DNA of 64,000 nucleotides, taken from contig NZ_JH815225.1 in the NCBI RefSeq assembly GCF_000238095.2, forward strand, positions 979,140 to 1,043,139, in the 5' to 3' direction. This document shows, in pieces, positions 18,255-27,293 of this stretch (position 1 is its first letter; every line of letters begins with the position of its first letter). Both the position numbers and the translations under genes were made by a program. The notes under the pieces are model-generated. The model was not told the DNA's origin, made no database searches, and saw only the letters and a list, made by a program, of their open reading frames with translations. This stretch comes from Peptoanaerobacter stomatis (GTDB lineage: Bacteria; Bacillota; Clostridia; Peptostreptococcales; Filifactoraceae).

Positions 18255-19277
18255 CTAATCAAAAATTTCTTTATAATTAATATCTATCTTATAATTTTCA
18301 TTTTTTATATCTTTCTTCTCTACGGAGTTTTGAGATTTTATAATGTTTTCTATGGCTTTCCTTATATCTTTATAATTATTATCTATTACCTCTGTTTCTA
18401 ATCTTTCAATAAACTCATTGCTATTATCACCTCTTACACATATAATAGGTTTAGAATTTTTATGCGAAGAAATAATTGGATAAAAATTTCTGAACTTATC
18501 CACTCCATAAAAATATATTGAAGCACTTTCTTCAAGCAATTCTATATCTTCCAAATTATCCATATCAAAAAATTTTATCTTCGCATTTTCTATTCCTCGA
18601 ATATTACAATATCTGTTTAAGGAGTTGTAATCCTGTTTGTTAGTAGTAATTATTATTGAACAAACATTTATATCATCGATAGAATCTATAAGGGACTTAT
18701 TATAATTTACCTTATTGTCTATAGAAATAATTATATTTTCATTTATATTTTCATTTATATTTTCATTTATATTTTCATTTATATTTTTATTTAATTTTGA
18801 ACTTTTATCCATATTAAAAAAATATAGTGGCTTTGAAGTTATGCCCATATCACTTTCCAATTTTTTAGAAATATATTTTGAAGATGTATATATATCATTT
18901 GCACTCATAATAGCTTTTTTATTAGACATTATTAATGCTTTTTTTTCATCTTCATCACATTCTAACATATCTATGATAGTGTTTATATCTTCAATAATCA
19001 GCAACTTTTTATTTGGATGTTTTATATAATATGACGGCCACTTAGTACATATAATCATATCTATATTCTTATACTGTTCTTCGCTAAAATCAAATAAACT
19101 CCACTGATATGCTTGTTTCCAAAAAGAATCTATAGAATCATGATTAATTGGTATAGCACAAATTTGAACATTATGCCCATTTTTTTCTAAAATGCTTTTT
19201 ATATAAAGCAGGTAACTTTCCTCGTTTGTTTTAAAAAAAGGATTTAAAGGAAATATTATCAAAATATTTTTTTTCAT
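18255..19277 (-). CDS. Degenerate GT4-like protein with an internal NINE tandem repeat
   Basis: About 340 residues. The first 150 resemble a GT4 N-terminal domain: NILIIFPLNPFFKTNEESY, IICTKWPSYYIKHPN, then TSSKYISKKLESDMGI. After a linker made of the repeated tetrapeptide Asn-Ile-Asn-Glu comes a shortened second domain (IIISIDNKVNYNKS, SIYFYGVDKFRNFYP, HKNSKPIICV) without a recognisable E-x7-E donor site. It may be an inactive or regulatory partner rather than a working transferase. ATG 19277 has GGAG six bases upstream. The gene sits 9 bases before the next GT4 gene. Confidence 0.6.
   Translation of the reverse strand: MKKNILIIFPLNPFFKTNEESYLLYIKSILEKNGHNVQICAIPINHDSIDSFWKQAYQWSLFDFSEEQYKNIDMIICTKWPSYYIKHPNKKLLIIEDINTIIDMLECDEDEKKALIMSNKKAIMSANDIYTSSKYISKKLESDMGITSKPLYFFNMDKSSKLNKNINENINENINENINENIIISIDNKVNYNKSLIDSIDDINVCSIIITTNKQDYNSLNRYCNIRGIENAKIKFFDMDNLEDIELLEESASIYFYGVDKFRNFYPIISSHKNSKPIICVRGDNSNEFIERLETEVIDNNYKDIRKAIENIIKSQNSVEKKDIKNENYKIDINYKEIFD
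18731..18788. repeat. 12-bp tandem repeat (VNTR) inside the GT4-like gene
   Basis: A 12-base unit atttatattttc is repeated almost five times (one partial, three exact, one with a mismatch). It encodes the Asn-Ile-Asn-Glu tetrapeptide on the minus strand. Because the unit is four codons, gain or loss changes linker length without a frameshift. Confidence 0.95.
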
Positions 19278-19292
19278 CATTATCTCCATTCA

Positions 19293-20555
19293 TCATATTT
19301 TTTTTGATATTATAGCGTAGTCTGTTGAACCATATAGCATATTATTCAAATAATCTATTCTTTGGTTCATTTCTTCATTATTTCTAATTATACCTTCTTC
19401 AATTTTAGGAATAGTACCATCTTTTACCCAAGAATACTCTGGATAGTCTTCTTTTACTATCTCAAATCCATTTTCTTCCAAAATATACTTTAAAAATTCC
19501 GGATGAACAGGTCTTATATGCGTCGGATCCACATAAAAATTTATTGAAAATGTAGATAATACCCTAGGATTTGGTGTTTCCAATATCAATATACCGTCTT
19601 TATTTAATTTATCTTTGCATAATCTAATCAAATCCACAAGTTTTTTTGTTGATATATGTTCTATAACCTGAATACAAGTTATACCATCTAACAAATAATT
19701 ATCAAATTTTTTTAAATAGATAAACATATCTTCATTATATACCCTAAAACCATTATCTCTACATTGTTTTATAGTTATTTCATTTTTATCAATACCGATA
19801 GTTTTTACACCTATATCGCTTAATACATCTAACATTTCCCCTCGTCCACATCCAATATCTAAGACTAAATCTCCCTTAGAAAAATACTCCTTATATCTGT
19901 TAAGTCTTTGTTTAATTTCTTCATAAGAACCTCTAAATTTATTTTGAAAATTTGTGTAATCGACAATATCATCTAAAGAGTTCGACTCTATATAATCATC
20001 TATCTTTTTTTCTATTAATGAGATATTATGCAAAACATTATTTTGAGGAGTATTCTTTATCTTTTCCTTCATCAATATTAAACTTTCTTCTAAGTTTTCA
20101 ATTCTATCTCTGACACTATTTTGATATAATTTAACTTCATTTCTATAATCTATATATAAGTCATTTACATTTTTATTTTGGTTAGATAAAGTTTCAATAA
20201 GGTTGTATATATTTTTCTGATTATCTAATAACATCCCTAATGTGTGTAAATTTAACTCATTATACCATTTTTGTTGTATTACTATGGGTTGAAGCATCCA
20301 CCAAATAAGCTTCCTTATTATTTTTTTTAAAAATTTCTTAACAAAATTCCCTTTATTTATATTAAGATTTATATCTATACTATTTGCATTGTTTAAATCT
20401 ACTATTTTTTTAGATATTTCATTAAACAAATAATTACAAGATTTTAAAAGTTCATTTCTATTTAAATCATAATCGTAACGTTTCTGAGTGTAATTTTCTT
20501 TTTCTTCAAAATCTTTATATTTCAATATATTTTCCTTCAATAATTTTTTTATCAT
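19293..20555 (-). CDS. WbdD-like SAM-dependent methyltransferase with N-terminal coiled coil
   Basis: About 420 residues. The N-terminal half is charged and helical (around 115-190, LIETLSNQ through ENLEESLILMKEKIK), probably coiled coil. Then NKFRGSYEEIKQRLNRY leads into a class I methyltransferase: LDIGCGRGEMLDVL (SAM motif I), GIDKNE, QVIEHIS, LILETPNPR and FYVDPTHIRPVHPEF. The last two are typical of O-antigen chain-terminating methyltransferases of the WbdD type. In ABC-exported glycans such enzymes cap the chain. No kinase domain is visible. ATG 20555 has AGGAG ten bases upstream; the TTG at 20588 is rejected. Confidence 0.83.
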   Translation of the reverse strand: MIKKLLKENILKYKDFEEKENYTQKRYDYDLNRNELLKSCNYLFNEISKKIVDLNNANSIDINLNINKGNFVKKFLKKIIRKLIWWMLQPIVIQQKWYNELNLHTLGMLLDNQKNIYNLIETLSNQNKNVNDLYIDYRNEVKLYQNSVRDRIENLEESLILMKEKIKNTPQNNVLHNISLIEKKIDDYIESNSLDDIVDYTNFQNKFRGSYEEIKQRLNRYKEYFSKGDLVLDIGCGRGEMLDVLSDIGVKTIGIDKNEITIKQCRDNGFRVYNEDMFIYLKKFDNYLLDGITCIQVIEHISTKKLVDLIRLCKDKLNKDGILILETPNPRVLSTFSINFYVDPTHIRPVHPEFLKYILEENGFEIVKEDYPEYSWVKDGTIPKIEEGIIRNNEEMNQRIDYLNNMLYGSTDYAIISKKI

Positions 20556-20588
20556 GCCTCTACTACTCCTAAATTTATATATAAACAA

Positions 20589-21815
20589 TTATATCGATTG
20601 CTTAAAATTCGATAATCTCCTTATAATAAACTCTGATGATTTCTTCAAATTATATTCATTTACTATTTTATATTTAGCTTCTTTTGAAATTTTTTTATAA
20701 AAATCTTTATCAAAGTATAATTTTTTCATATATTCAGCGGCTTCTTCTTCTTTGGGTTGTGCCCAAGTATTCCCTTTTTTGTAAACTCCATAATCTTTAT
20801 CAATCTTTATTAAATCATATCCGACTAAACATGCACTTTTATCATCCATGAAATCTACATTTGAGGACCAATTTGTTGCTATTACAGGTTTTTCAAAATA
20901 CATAGCTTCTGCCATAACCAAACCGAAACCCTCTGAACGATGTAAAGATACAAATACATCACATAAATTAATTAATGAATTAACATCATTTTTACTTAAA
21001 ACCATATCTAAAATATAGATATTATCTACATTTTCAACTTCAGATATTATAGATTCTATGCCTCGCTTCTTTTTGAAATCATTAACTTTTATTACAAGCC
21101 CAACAGAATTATTGCCTAAAAAAGTCTGTTTAAAAGCTTTTATGGTAGAAATGGGATTCTTCCTTTCTATTACACTATTAATATCAAACATTGTAAGAAA
21201 AAGAAATTTATTTTCAGGTAAACCAAAATACTCTCTATCTCTATGTATATCTATAAACGGATGTATTGCAAATGGCATAGTATAAACTGGCTTATTGGTT
21301 ATTTTTTTTATTGAATCTGTGCAAAAATTACTCGGTGTCCAAATTTCATCAAAATAGTCACAGCTTTTTTTCCAATCCACAGGAAACTCAGGCAGTTCCC
21401 ACGCAAAATGTGCAATATTATATCTATATTCCCAGAATTTTTTACCTGAATATGCTCTAAATCTCATAATTTTATCTGCATTTAATTGAATCAAATTTAT
21501 TGAATATTTAGGTTCTCCAATTTTTTTACTTAATTTAAAATCAGCTATTCTCGCATTATGTTCTTTTTCATAATCTACAATTACAAAATCTATTCCACTT
21601 TCCTGAATAGCATCAGCAATGAGTCTACAGCCTTCTCCAAGTCCCATCTCAGCTTTTGCATAACCAACAAGATTTATTCCATATGGATATTTTCCAATTG
21701 AATACCTATTATATATAATAAAGAAATTACATATATTAAAATATATATTTTTAATTACAATTCTATATTTTTCACGAATAACTTTTTTCAATACTTCTTT
21801 CAAAAATATCATCAT
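20589..21815 (-). CDS. GT4-family glycosyltransferase
   Basis: A 408-residue GT-B enzyme. After a hydrophobic N-terminal stretch (about 20-40) come INLVGYAKAEMGLGEGCRL, IAHFAWELPEFP, DEIWTPSNFC and MPFAIHP. The donor domain has FLFLTMFDINSVIERKNP and LHRSEGFGLVMAEAMYFEKPVIAT, the full E-x7-E motif. The GLGEG segment and W-E-L-P motif are shared with mannosyltransferase-like GT4 enzymes of surface glycan loci; the donor is not certain. Its ATG overlaps the wzt stop (ATGA), so it is coupled to the exporter genes. Confidence 0.88.
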   Translation of the reverse strand: MMIFLKEVLKKVIREKYRIVIKNIYFNICNFFIIYNRYSIGKYPYGINLVGYAKAEMGLGEGCRLIADAIQESGIDFVIVDYEKEHNARIADFKLSKKIGEPKYSINLIQLNADKIMRFRAYSGKKFWEYRYNIAHFAWELPEFPVDWKKSCDYFDEIWTPSNFCTDSIKKITNKPVYTMPFAIHPFIDIHRDREYFGLPENKFLFLTMFDINSVIERKNPISTIKAFKQTFLGNNSVGLVIKVNDFKKKRGIESIISEVENVDNIYILDMVLSKNDVNSLINLCDVFVSLHRSEGFGLVMAEAMYFEKPVIATNWSSNVDFMDDKSACLVGYDLIKIDKDYGVYKKGNTWAQPKEEEAAEYMKKLYFDKDFYKKISKEAKYKIVNEYNLKKSSEFIIRRLSNFKQSI

Positions 21816-22558
21816 AATTTAGTGCCTTCAATACTTTTAACATATTTATCTAGTACATCTTTGCTTTCGCCAATTTCTACTACTTTCCCATTTTTAATCC
21901 ATATTGCCTTGCTACATAATTTCCTCACTACTTCATTTGAATGAGAAACTAAAATAAGGGTTGTTCCACCTAACATAAGTTCCTCCATTTTTTGTTCACA
22001 TTTCTTTTGAAACGAATAGTCTCCTACCGACAAAACTTCATCAACAATCAATATATCAGGTTTAAATATTGTTGCCAAAGAAAAGCCAAGTCTTGCTACC
22101 ATACCAGAAGAAAAATTTTTAATTGGAATATCTATAAAATCCCAAAGTTCTGCAAAATCAACTATCTCTTGAAATTTTTCTGTCATAAATTTTCTGTCAT
22201 TTCCTAAAACAGCGCCATTTAAAAATATATTCTCTCTTGCTGTCAACTCTAAATCAAATCCTGCACCTAACTCTATTAGCGGTGCAATTCTCCCATAAAT
22301 ATCTACACTCCCTCTTGTAGGCTTATAAATACCTGATATTACTTTCAATAATGTTGATTTTCCTGAACCATTAGAACCTATTAAAGCAACAGATTCACCC
22401 TTATTAATTTCAAAAGAAACATCTTTTAAAGCGTAAAACTCATTTATTCTCACTTCATTTTTTAAAATTTTTATAAATTTTTCTTTTATGCTGTTTATTT
22501 TCTCCGAATACAAGTTAAACACCATAGAAATATCATTTACTTTTATAATTACAGACAT
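21812..22558 (-). CDS. wzt: Polysaccharide ABC exporter ATPase (Wzt/TagH-like)
   Basis: A 248-residue nucleotide-binding subunit. Walker A is IGSNGSGKST near residues 61-70, followed by LIELGAGFD, NIFLNGAVLG, the signature NFSSGMVARLGF, Walker B ILIVDEVLSVGD and the switch His in LVSHS. The extended N-terminus before the ATPase core and the GAGFD and NGAVLG motifs are typical of Wzt/TagH/KpsT exporters. It ends right after the ATPase fold, so it lacks the C-terminal carbohydrate-recognition domain of O9a-type Wzt. It pairs with the permease 25 bases upstream. AGGAG precedes the ATG. Confidence 0.93.
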   Translation of the reverse strand: MSVIIKVNDISMVFNLYSEKINSIKEKFIKILKNEVRINEFYALKDVSFEINKGESVALIGSNGSGKSTLLKVISGIYKPTRGSVDIYGRIAPLIELGAGFDLELTARENIFLNGAVLGNDRKFMTEKFQEIVDFAELWDFIDIPIKNFSSGMVARLGFSLATIFKPDILIVDEVLSVGDYSFQKKCEQKMEELMLGGTTLILVSHSNEVVRKLCSKAIWIKNGKVVEIGESKDVLDKYVKSIEGTKL

Positions 22559-22583
22559 ATTTTCTCCTAATCAATGATACCAT

Positions 22584-23360
22584 TTACAAATATAATAAAA
22601 AATTATCCTGTCTTTTTAAAAATGTTTTTATTCCCAAAAATACAGAAACCATAGAAAAAATTATGCAAATAAAATTCATATTTATAGAAGGTGTTTCACC
22701 CAATATTATTATTTTTCTAAAATAAGTAACATAATAATATAATGGATTTACTAGCATTATTGCTTTTCCAATTAATGGCAATATATTTTCAGGATAAAAT
22801 ATTGGCGTCAAATACATACAAACAGTTAAAAAAACAGAGTATAGGTGTACAATATCTCTATAATATACTGTTATTGATGACAATATTAACCCAACCCCCA
22901 TTGAAAATACAAACAAATATAATAAAACAATAGGTAATAAAAATATATTCCATGTTATTTTAACATTGCTTATACAAATCATTATAGCAATTGCTCCTAA
23001 TGAAAACATCATGTTTGTAAAAGACGATAATACCCTTGATATAGGAAATATATATTTGGGAATATATACTTTTTTCAACAAACTCGCATTATCTATGACA
23101 GACATCATGGATAAATTTGTAGATTCTGAATAAAATCCAAAAACAATTTGTCCTACTAACACATATAATGTATAGTTTTCTATATCATATCTAAACAAAT
23201 ATGAAAATACCAACGAAACCACACACATCATCATTAGTGGATTCAACAAACTCCATAAATATCCAAGAATAGATTTTCTATACTTTATCTTTAAATCCCT
23301 TTTAACCAATTCAAATAATAACGGTCTATATTTCAAAAAATTCAATAAATATTTATACAT
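22584..23360 (-). CDS. wzm: Polysaccharide ABC exporter permease (Wzm/TagG-like)
   Basis: A 258-residue ABC-2 type membrane subunit. The cytoplasmic N-terminus RDLKIKYRKSILGYLWSLLNPL is the hallmark of Wzm/TagG/KpsM permeases. About six membrane segments follow, with YYRDIVHLY and LTPIFYP typical of the family. With Wzt it should flip the finished lipid-linked glycan across the membrane. GAGG precedes the ATG. rfbA lies 107 bases upstream in the same direction. Confidence 0.93.
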   Translation of the reverse strand: MYKYLLNFLKYRPLLFELVKRDLKIKYRKSILGYLWSLLNPLMMMCVVSLVFSYLFRYDIENYTLYVLVGQIVFGFYSESTNLSMMSVIDNASLLKKVYIPKYIFPISRVLSSFTNMMFSLGAIAIMICISNVKITWNIFLLPIVLLYLFVFSMGVGLILSSITVYYRDIVHLYSVFLTVCMYLTPIFYPENILPLIGKAIMLVNPLYYYVTYFRKIIILGETPSINMNFICIIFSMVSVFLGIKTFLKRQDNFLLYL

Positions 23361-23467
23361 ACATCCTCACAAAACAAAAAATATTTTAAATACTCTTTTC
23401 AAAAATTTTTAATGTATAATACAAATACTTTAAAAATTTTTAACTCTATTGAATATCTCACTATTTT

Positions 23468-24340
23468 TTAAAATATACTTTCAGCAATATTGTGCAAGTA
23501 CTTTCCATAATCAGATTTTATCAATAATTCTGCCAATTTTAATAACTGATTTTTATCTATATACCCCATTCTATATGCTATTTCTTCTATGCAAGATACA
23601 TACAACCCCGTTCTTTTTTGAAGTGTATGAACAAAATTTGCCGCTTCAAGAAGTCCATCATGTGTTCCTGTGTCAAGCCAAGCCATCCCTCTTCCAAAAA
23701 GCTCAACTTTAAGTTTCCCTCTTTTTAAGTACTCTTCATTGACTGACGTTATCTCAAGTTCTCCTCTTTTTGAAGGTTTTACGTTCTTTGCAATCTCCAC
23801 AACATCATTGTCATAAAAGTATAGTCCTGGGATAGCATAATTAGACTTGGGATTTTGAGGCTTTTCCTCTAGTGACATCACATTTCCATCTTTGTCAAAC
23901 TCTACTACTCCAAAATCTTGTGGATTACTTACATAATAGCCAAATATAGTAGCACCTGTTTTGTTGTCTACCGCCTTTTTGAGCATTTCTGAAAAACCTC
24001 TTGAGTAGAATATATTATCCCCAAGCACCAGACACACTCTATCATTCCCTATGAATTCTTCACCTATTATAAATGCCTCAGCCAAACCGTTAGGTTTTTC
24101 TTGTATTGCATATTCAAGTTTTAATCCATAGTCTGAGCCATCACCAAGTAAATCCTTATATAGATGTATGTCTTGTGGAGTAGATATTATTAGTATCTCT
24201 CTTATATCTGCCAACAGCAATGTTGACAAAGGATAGTAGATCATCGGCTTGTCATATATAGGCAATATTTGTTTTGATATAGCCTTTGTCACAGGATACA
24301 GTCTTGTGCCTGATCCACCTGCAAGTATTATTCCTTTCAT
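23468..24340 (-). CDS. rfbA: Glucose-1-phosphate thymidylyltransferase (RmlA)
   Basis: First step of dTDP-L-rhamnose synthesis. The 290-residue enzyme starts [18 protein letters not shown], with [45 protein letters not shown]-like [12 protein letters not shown] and the end-of-fold [15 protein letters not shown]. All are characteristic of RmlA. It is the promoter-proximal gene of the locus, separated from rfbDCB by the whole glycan cluster. A GGGA-type ribosome site lies about ten bases before the ATG. Confidence 0.96.
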   Translation of the reverse strand: MKGIILAGGSGTRLYPVTKAISKQILPIYDKPMIYYPLSTLLLADIREILIISTPQDIHLYKDLLGDGSDYGLKLEYAIQEKPNGLAEAFIIGEEFIGNDRVCLVLGDNIFYSRGFSEMLKKAVDNKTGATIFGYYVSNPQDFGVVEFDKDGNVMSLEEKPQNPKSNYAIPGLYFYDNDVVEIAKNVKPSKRGELEITSVNEEYLKRGKLKVELFGRGMAWLDTGTHDGLLEAANFVHTLQKRTGLYVSCIEEIAYRMGYIDKNQLLKLAELLIKSDYGKYLHNIAESIF

Positions 24341-24409
24341 GTTTTAGTCTTCCCTTATATTTTTATATTTTATAATTTTTTTATATTTAATTATTCGTCA
24401 AAATTTAAA

Positions 24410-24437
24410 ATTATTCTAAAAAGATATATATTGTCAA
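24410..24437 (-). promoter_or_regulatory. Candidate promoter of the glycan locus
   Basis: On the minus strand, TTGACA (24432-24437) is followed after 16 bases by AATAAT (24410-24415), about 70 bases before the rfbA start. The -35 is perfect and the -10 has one mismatch. In such AT-rich DNA this is suggestive only. No operator or leader structure was recognised in the rest of the 488-base gap to the ParA gene. Confidence 0.45.
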
Positions 24438-24828
24438 TAAGCATATATATACCTTTTGTATTATATCATAAAAAAAATTATAAAAGTTGTTTGAATATTT
24501 TATATTATCACAATTTTATAAATAATTCTATTCTACATTTGCATATTATAGATATTTTAAACCTAAAATTAATTGATTTAACAAATTCTTACTATAATTT
24601 AATGAAATTAGTATAATATATATTAAAATAATTGTCAAACATACAGATAAATGTTTATTCTACATATTTTTAAAACTTTACATATTATTTTAAATATGAT
24701 AATATTCAAACTATATTTATACAAGTAATATGATAACTTTCTATCCAAAAATCTAATATTAAATTTATCTTATATTTTTTATGATAATTTTTACTACTAT
24801 ATTATTCTTTTACTATGCGAGGTGTTTT

Positions 24829-25836
24829 ATGGCGATTAAAATTTTCTTTGGAAATTACAAGGGTGGAGTCGGTAAGACTACATCTGTTTTTCAAGTTGGA
24901 ATAAATATGGCTCAAAAGCACAACAAAAATGTGTTGTTATTAGACTTGGATCCTCAAGCATCTCTTAGCAAAATTTGTATGAAATGGGAAAATATATCCT
25001 TGGACAGTGTGCCGATAGAGTCTACTCTAAACTACCTTTTAGAAATATATACTTTGCAATTTAGAAGACTTGGCAAATTGGATATTTTATCATCTGCCAA
25101 TATTTTTAATAATGAAACTTTTACAAATCTTGCAAATATGACAAAAAATGCAGTTAAAACCAAAACATTTTCAAACGGCTCGTTATCATTCATACCGACT
25201 CGAATGGATATTGCAAATGCAAGAATTAATGATATAGCAGACCAGGTTTCAAGATATTCTATGGGAATAGTAGGTGTTGCAAAATTAATCGAAGATATAG
25301 AAAAAACACCTGACATAAAGCCTGATTATATATTGATAGATTGTCCGCCTTCATTAAATGCCATAATTCAAGCTGTATTTTTAAAATCAAATTACTATAT
25401 TATCCCCACAATAGCTGATGATATAAGTATATCAGGTGTAATGGACTACATAAAAGTAATTGAAAAAACCGTGCAAAAATATACATATGATTCTGCTGTA
25501 GGCGGTATATTGCTTGAAAAGATGTTTTCAAAACCTCCTAAATTAATCGGTATTTTTGAGACTATGGCTAAAGCAAAATCAGAAACTTCTTCAAATGACG
25601 TATTGATGGGTTTAAATATGGAGTTATACCATAATAATATAGAGGAATTGGAAAATTCAAAACCGTTCACAAGAAAAATTGCAGAAAGAAATTATATATT
25701 GTCCGAAAAAGTTTATCATCGTGACAACAGAAGTAACCCGAATGACTATGGAATACCATACAAAACTTCAAGAGCTGAATACCATGATGAATATGACAAA
25801 ATAACAACACAAATAATAAAAATCTGTGAACAATAA
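24829..25836 (+). CDS. ParA/Soj-family ATPase
   Basis: About 335 residues. The deviant Walker A KGGVGKTTS is at residues 10-18, then LLLDLDPQASLS and the Walker B-like YILIDCPPSLNAI. These define the ParA/Soj/MinD group. The residues before Met at 24829 in the longest frame are not translated: ATG 24829 has GAGGTG upstream and starts the fold directly. No ParB with a DNA-binding domain lies nearby; the next gene is a 140-residue unknown. It could position a chromosomal locus, a plasmid-derived element or a protein complex. No plasmid or integration genes were seen. Confidence 0.88.
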   Translation: MAIKIFFGNYKGGVGKTTSVFQVGINMAQKHNKNVLLLDLDPQASLSKICMKWENISLDSVPIESTLNYLLEIYTLQFRRLGKLDILSSANIFNNETFTNLANMTKNAVKTKTFSNGSLSFIPTRMDIANARINDIADQVSRYSMGIVGVAKLIEDIEKTPDIKPDYILIDCPPSLNAIIQAVFLKSNYYIIPTIADDISISGVMDYIKVIEKTVQKYTYDSAVGGILLEKMFSKPPKLIGIFETMAKAKSETSSNDVLMGLNMELYHNNIEELENSKPFTRKIAERNYILSEKVYHRDNRSNPNDYGIPYKTSRAEYHDEYDKITTQIIKICEQ

Positions 25837-25982
25837 TTTTCTAAATTCATAATTATTACTCGAGCTGTTTCTAATCTCATTTACTCCAAAATGCTTTATA
25901 TACAACTGAATATATCGAAAAACACAAAGTTATATAACTTAACTAAATTTAATTTTATTTAAATGCTGAAAGGCTTATAATA

Positions 25983-26405
25983 ATGGATAAAAATATACAT
26001 ATACTTAATGATTTAATAGATATATACAAAAAACTTTTACCACATAAGGATATATTAGATTTAAAAAAATCTTTCAAATATAACGAAGATCAAGTTGACT
26101 CAGTTTTATCATATTTTAAAAATATGAACCCTTCTGATACAAAAACGGCTTCTCAAAATAAAAAGAAAAGCAATTTGCCGGAATTAAATAGCAGAAAAGA
26201 TGTGGAAGAATACTATCTGAAAAATATGATTCACGATAAAAGCGACAAAAAATCAAAACAAAAAATAATAGATAATTATTACTTGGAAGATCTTAGAAAG
26301 CTATACTTTCTTATATTTTCTTCAAACAGCAAAGACAAAAAAATTATTATATTGGAAAAATTAGAGCAATACTTTGAAAATATTTCTCGTGCAAAGAACT
26401 TGTAA
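25983..26405 (+). CDS. Hypothetical protein downstream of ParA
   Basis: A 140-residue charged protein I do not recognise. It has a helical N-terminus (HILNDLIDIYKKLLP), a Lys/Ser-rich middle likely to be a flexible linker (TKTASQNKKKSN), then another helical segment (LRKLYFLIFSSNSKDKK). There is no signal peptide or membrane segment. AAAGG lies upstream of the ATG. It starts 146 bases after the ParA gene in the same direction, so it may be a ParA partner, but no helix-turn-helix or ParB motif is visible. Confidence 0.7.
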   Translation: MDKNIHILNDLIDIYKKLLPHKDILDLKKSFKYNEDQVDSVLSYFKNMNPSDTKTASQNKKKSNLPELNSRKDVEEYYLKNMIHDKSDKKSKQKIIDNYYLEDLRKLYFLIFSSNSKDKKIIILEKLEQYFENISRAKNL

Positions 26406-26654
26406 TATTTGAAATCTTAAAATATATAAATGTATAACCGATATATTCTTTAAGTATACTAAATATTATAAGTTTGCAAAAATATAGTCAACTACATTAT
26501 GCGATATTTGAACTACTTCTGTTGTACGATTGAATAGTCCGTATAATAACAATAGACAAAAAATATTATTTTTATATTTACTATTTTAATAGCAATTTGT
26601 ATAAATATATTTTTCAAATAATTTTAGTAAAAATAATGAAGTGAGGTGATTTTT

Positions 26655-27236
26655 ATGAAAATAACTCCAGCTACAAGAAATACTATGAGTAATATGATTT
26701 CAAATGTCAGACTTAATTCAAACGTAAACTCCCTACATTCCGTCAAAGAAGTAGGCATGATTGACACTTCAAACAATGCCATGTCCTCTGATGCGAGTGT
26801 GCTTGCCAAAGAGTATTTCTATGACAAATTGTCAAAAAAGGAAAAAGAACCAAACAAAAATGCTTTTTCAAAAGAAGAGAAACAAAATAAAAAAAGTCTA
26901 TTCACAGTATCTGAAAAAGATAGAGAAACTTTAGATTTTCTAAATTCAATGTTCATAAAATTCAACTCATCTATGGATAATATAAAAAAAATAGATATAG
27001 CAAGAGGTCAAAACAATTTTTACAAAATAAAAAATGTAATAAATGAAAACAGCCGATTTCTTGCAAGCATAGGCATAATGACTGATAAACTGAGCCATTT
27101 TTATGTAAACGAAGAAGTTTTTGTAAGAGAAATTATGACTTATCCACAAAAGCTAAATAATCTGCTCGAGCCTCAAACAGGTGTAATACGTAAAATATGT
27201 GATAGTTTTGGCAATATGTTGTTGCAAAATAACTGA
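26655..27236 (+). CDS. Hypothetical protein
   Basis: About 193 residues, not recognised. ATG 26655 follows AGGTGATTTTT; the GTG nine bases earlier is part of that ribosome site. The protein has a Ser/Asn-rich N-terminal third (KITPATRNTMSNMISN), a Lys/Glu-rich linker, and a helical C-terminal half (LDFLNSMFIKFNSSMD, SRFLASIGIMTDKLSHFYVNEE). No signal peptide, membrane helix or cysteine cluster stands out. It lies between the ParA pair and tmcAL with a 249-base gap upstream. Confidence 0.7.
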   Translation: MKITPATRNTMSNMISNVRLNSNVNSLHSVKEVGMIDTSNNAMSSDASVLAKEYFYDKLSKKEKEPNKNAFSKEEKQNKKSLFTVSEKDRETLDFLNSMFIKFNSSMDNIKKIDIARGQNNFYKIKNVINENSRFLASIGIMTDKLSHFYVNEEVFVREIMTYPQKLNNLLEPQTGVIRKICDSFGNMLLQNN

Positions 27237-27293
27237 ATAATGTTTATTATAATTAAGTATATTTAAAAGCAAAACTGTATACAGGAGTTTTTG

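Noticed and set aside
18731-18788. Short tandem array considered as CRISPR-like
   Set aside because: The 12-base units are directly adjacent without spacers and lie in frame within a coding gene.
24781-24828. N-terminal extension of the ParA-type protein
   Set aside because: The internal ATG at 24829 has a good GAGGTG site and starts exactly at the ParA fold; the extension is hydrophobic noise.
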